Shown: piece after piece, positions 5,328 through 6,301 of the stretch
Numbering within the stretch: the stretch's first letter is position 1
Layout: every line of letters starts with the position of its first letter
From: Actinomycetota bacterium
GTDB taxonomy: Bacteria > Actinomycetota > Actinomycetes > Acidothermales > Acidothermaceae
NCBI GenBank assembly: GCA_003134755.1
Contig: PLCK01000165.1
Coordinates: 11,893 to 18,193 of the forward strand
Length of the DNA: 6,301 nt
Reading direction: 5' to 3'
Position numbers and translations under genes: made by a program
The notes under the pieces: generated by a model
The model's input: only the letters and a program-made list of their open reading frames with translations
What the model was told of the DNA's origin: nothing
Database searches by the model: none

Positions 5328-6301
5328 ATGTCCAGCCAACAGCCATCTCATGACCGCCCGGTCGAGGCAGCATTTGCGCTGCCGATCGGATTCACTGCCC
5401 TGCTCGTCGTCGCCGCGGTAGCCGCTCAGGCCGGCGGCCACCTCAGCTCCGGCGGCGTCCTGCTAATGGTGTGCCTGGTCGTTGGATCGGTGTCGGCCGT
5501 CGCCGAGCCGCTGGCGGCGCTGCCCCTGTCGGTCATCGGCTGGCTGACCGCGACGTCGTTTTCCCGGCCGCCCTATGGCCAGCTGCAGACCAGCAACGGG
5601 GTGACCGCAGGGATCGCGATCGCGCTGGTCGCCGCAACGGCCGTCGCGGCGGGCGTCACGATCCGAGCGGTACGCAGGATCCTCGCGCGGTACGGGCGCG
5701 CGAGTGGTCCCGCACAGGTCACAATCGATGTTGTGGACACCCTTCGAGCCGCCCTCCGCCGGCCCACCCTCGCGGTGGCCGGGATCGGACGGCGTCGGCT
5801 GCTCATGGGATTCGCGTTGGCCGCCGTCGGGTTGCCCGCCGTGACGGTGACGCTGGTCGTCGTCCAACCCCACCTGGCGTTAGTCGACGACCTGCTCCTG
5901 TATCTGGCTTTGGTCATCGCAGTCACGCTGGTCGGCGGATTCTGGCCCGCCGTGACCGCGGCTGCCGCCGGTAGCCTGCTCTTGAACTGGTTCTTCACGC
6001 CACCGCTGCACACCTGGACCATCGAGGCACCGCAGAACCTGCTGGCGCTCCTGCTGTTCGTAACGGTCGCCGTGACTGTGAGCAGCGTCGTCCACCTCGC
6101 GGCGCGGCGCGCCCTGTTGTCGGAGCGCCTCTCGGCGGAATCCGGCACGCTCCTTGCGCTGGCTCGGACCGTGCTTGCGGGGGATGACACCGCACAGGCC
6201 GTACTCGACCACCTGCGCGAGACGATCGGGCACCCGGCCGAGTTGGTCGAACGGGTCGGCGATCAGTGGGTCCGCGTCGCCGGGACCGCTGGCGACGCGG
6301 T
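5328..6301 (+). CDS. KdpD-like membrane sensor kinase, N-terminal part (cut by right window edge)
   Basis: The frame is open from this ATG to the right edge, 324 codons and part of another. Residues 158-257 form the four-helix KdpD membrane module (DUF4118): helices near 159-179, 187-203, 206-220 and 237-255, with the typical GGFWPAVTAAAAGSLLLNWF followed by FTPPLHTWTI (223-232). From about 265 a helix and a GAF-like start follow (LLALARTVLAGDDTAQAVL), as in KdpD before its kinase core. The HisKA and ATPase domains should lie beyond the edge, so kinase activity is inferred. The cytosolic KdpD domain and universal-stress domain that open canonical KdpD are absent. In their place residues 18-112 have four more hydrophobic segments that look like a second, diverged copy of the same module. 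The start is supported by GGAG at 5321-5324, though only three bases away; GTG at 5292 is an alternative. It diverges from a potassium importer gene and probably precedes its response-regulator gene. Confidence 0.83.
   Translation, partial: MSSQQPSHDRPVEAAFALPIGFTALLVVAAVAAQAGGHLSSGGVLLMVCLVVGSVSAVAEPLAALPLSVIGWLTATSFSRPPYGQLQTSNGVTAGIAIALVAATAVAAGVTIRAVRRILARYGRASGPAQVTIDVVDTLRAALRRPTLAVAGIGRRRLLMGFALAAVGLPAVTVTLVVVQPHLALVDDLLLYLALVIAVTLVGGFWPAVTAAAAGSLLLNWFFTPPLHTWTIEAPQNLLALLLFVTVAVTVSSVVHLAARRALLSERLSAESGTLLALARTVLAGDDTAQAVLDHLRETIGHPAELVERVGDQWVRVAGTAGDA

Overview
The window is GC-rich throughout, with strong G/C preference at third codon positions, GTG starts beside ATG starts, and proteins rich in Ala, Val, Arg and Leu. 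This points to an actinobacterial (Actinomycetota) chromosome. No species is claimed. There are no tRNA or rRNA genes, insertion sequences or CRISPR arrays.

Layout. Positions 1-462 (minus) hold the N-terminal part of an exported or membrane-anchored protein of unknown function that runs off the left edge. Diverging from it, 606-2027 (plus) encodes a 473-residue polytopic membrane protein of unknown biochemical role. After a 164-base gap comes 2192-2881 (plus), a small regulatory-looking protein with an N-terminal ACT domain and a C-terminal segment resembling the end of a GAF domain. A hairpin lies just past its stop codon. The 331 bases from 2882 to 3212 contain no firm gene, although a minus-strand frame with a lipoprotein-like start runs through them.

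The right half is the most informative part. Positions 3213-5153 (minus) encode a 646-residue homologue of KimA (formerly YdaO), the high-affinity potassium importer of the KUP/APC superfamily. It has the C-terminal cytosolic domain that binds cyclic di-AMP in Bacillus. Diverging from it across 174 bases, 5328-6301 (plus) is the start of a KdpD-related membrane sensor kinase, cut by the right edge. It lacks the classical cytosolic KdpD N-terminus. Instead it appears to carry two successive four-helix membrane modules of DUF4118 type before a GAF-like region.

How they may work together. The gap between the two potassium-related genes holds two tandem direct-repeat boxes. Each is a pair of 11-base half-sites, the boxes are 32 bases apart, and the second half-site is identical in both. 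This is the classic geometry of an OmpR/KdpE-type response-regulator operator. The working model is a local circuit in which the membrane kinase senses potassium or turgor status and its response regulator (expected beyond the right edge) controls the divergent KimA-type importer. Cyclic di-AMP would control the importer at the protein level.
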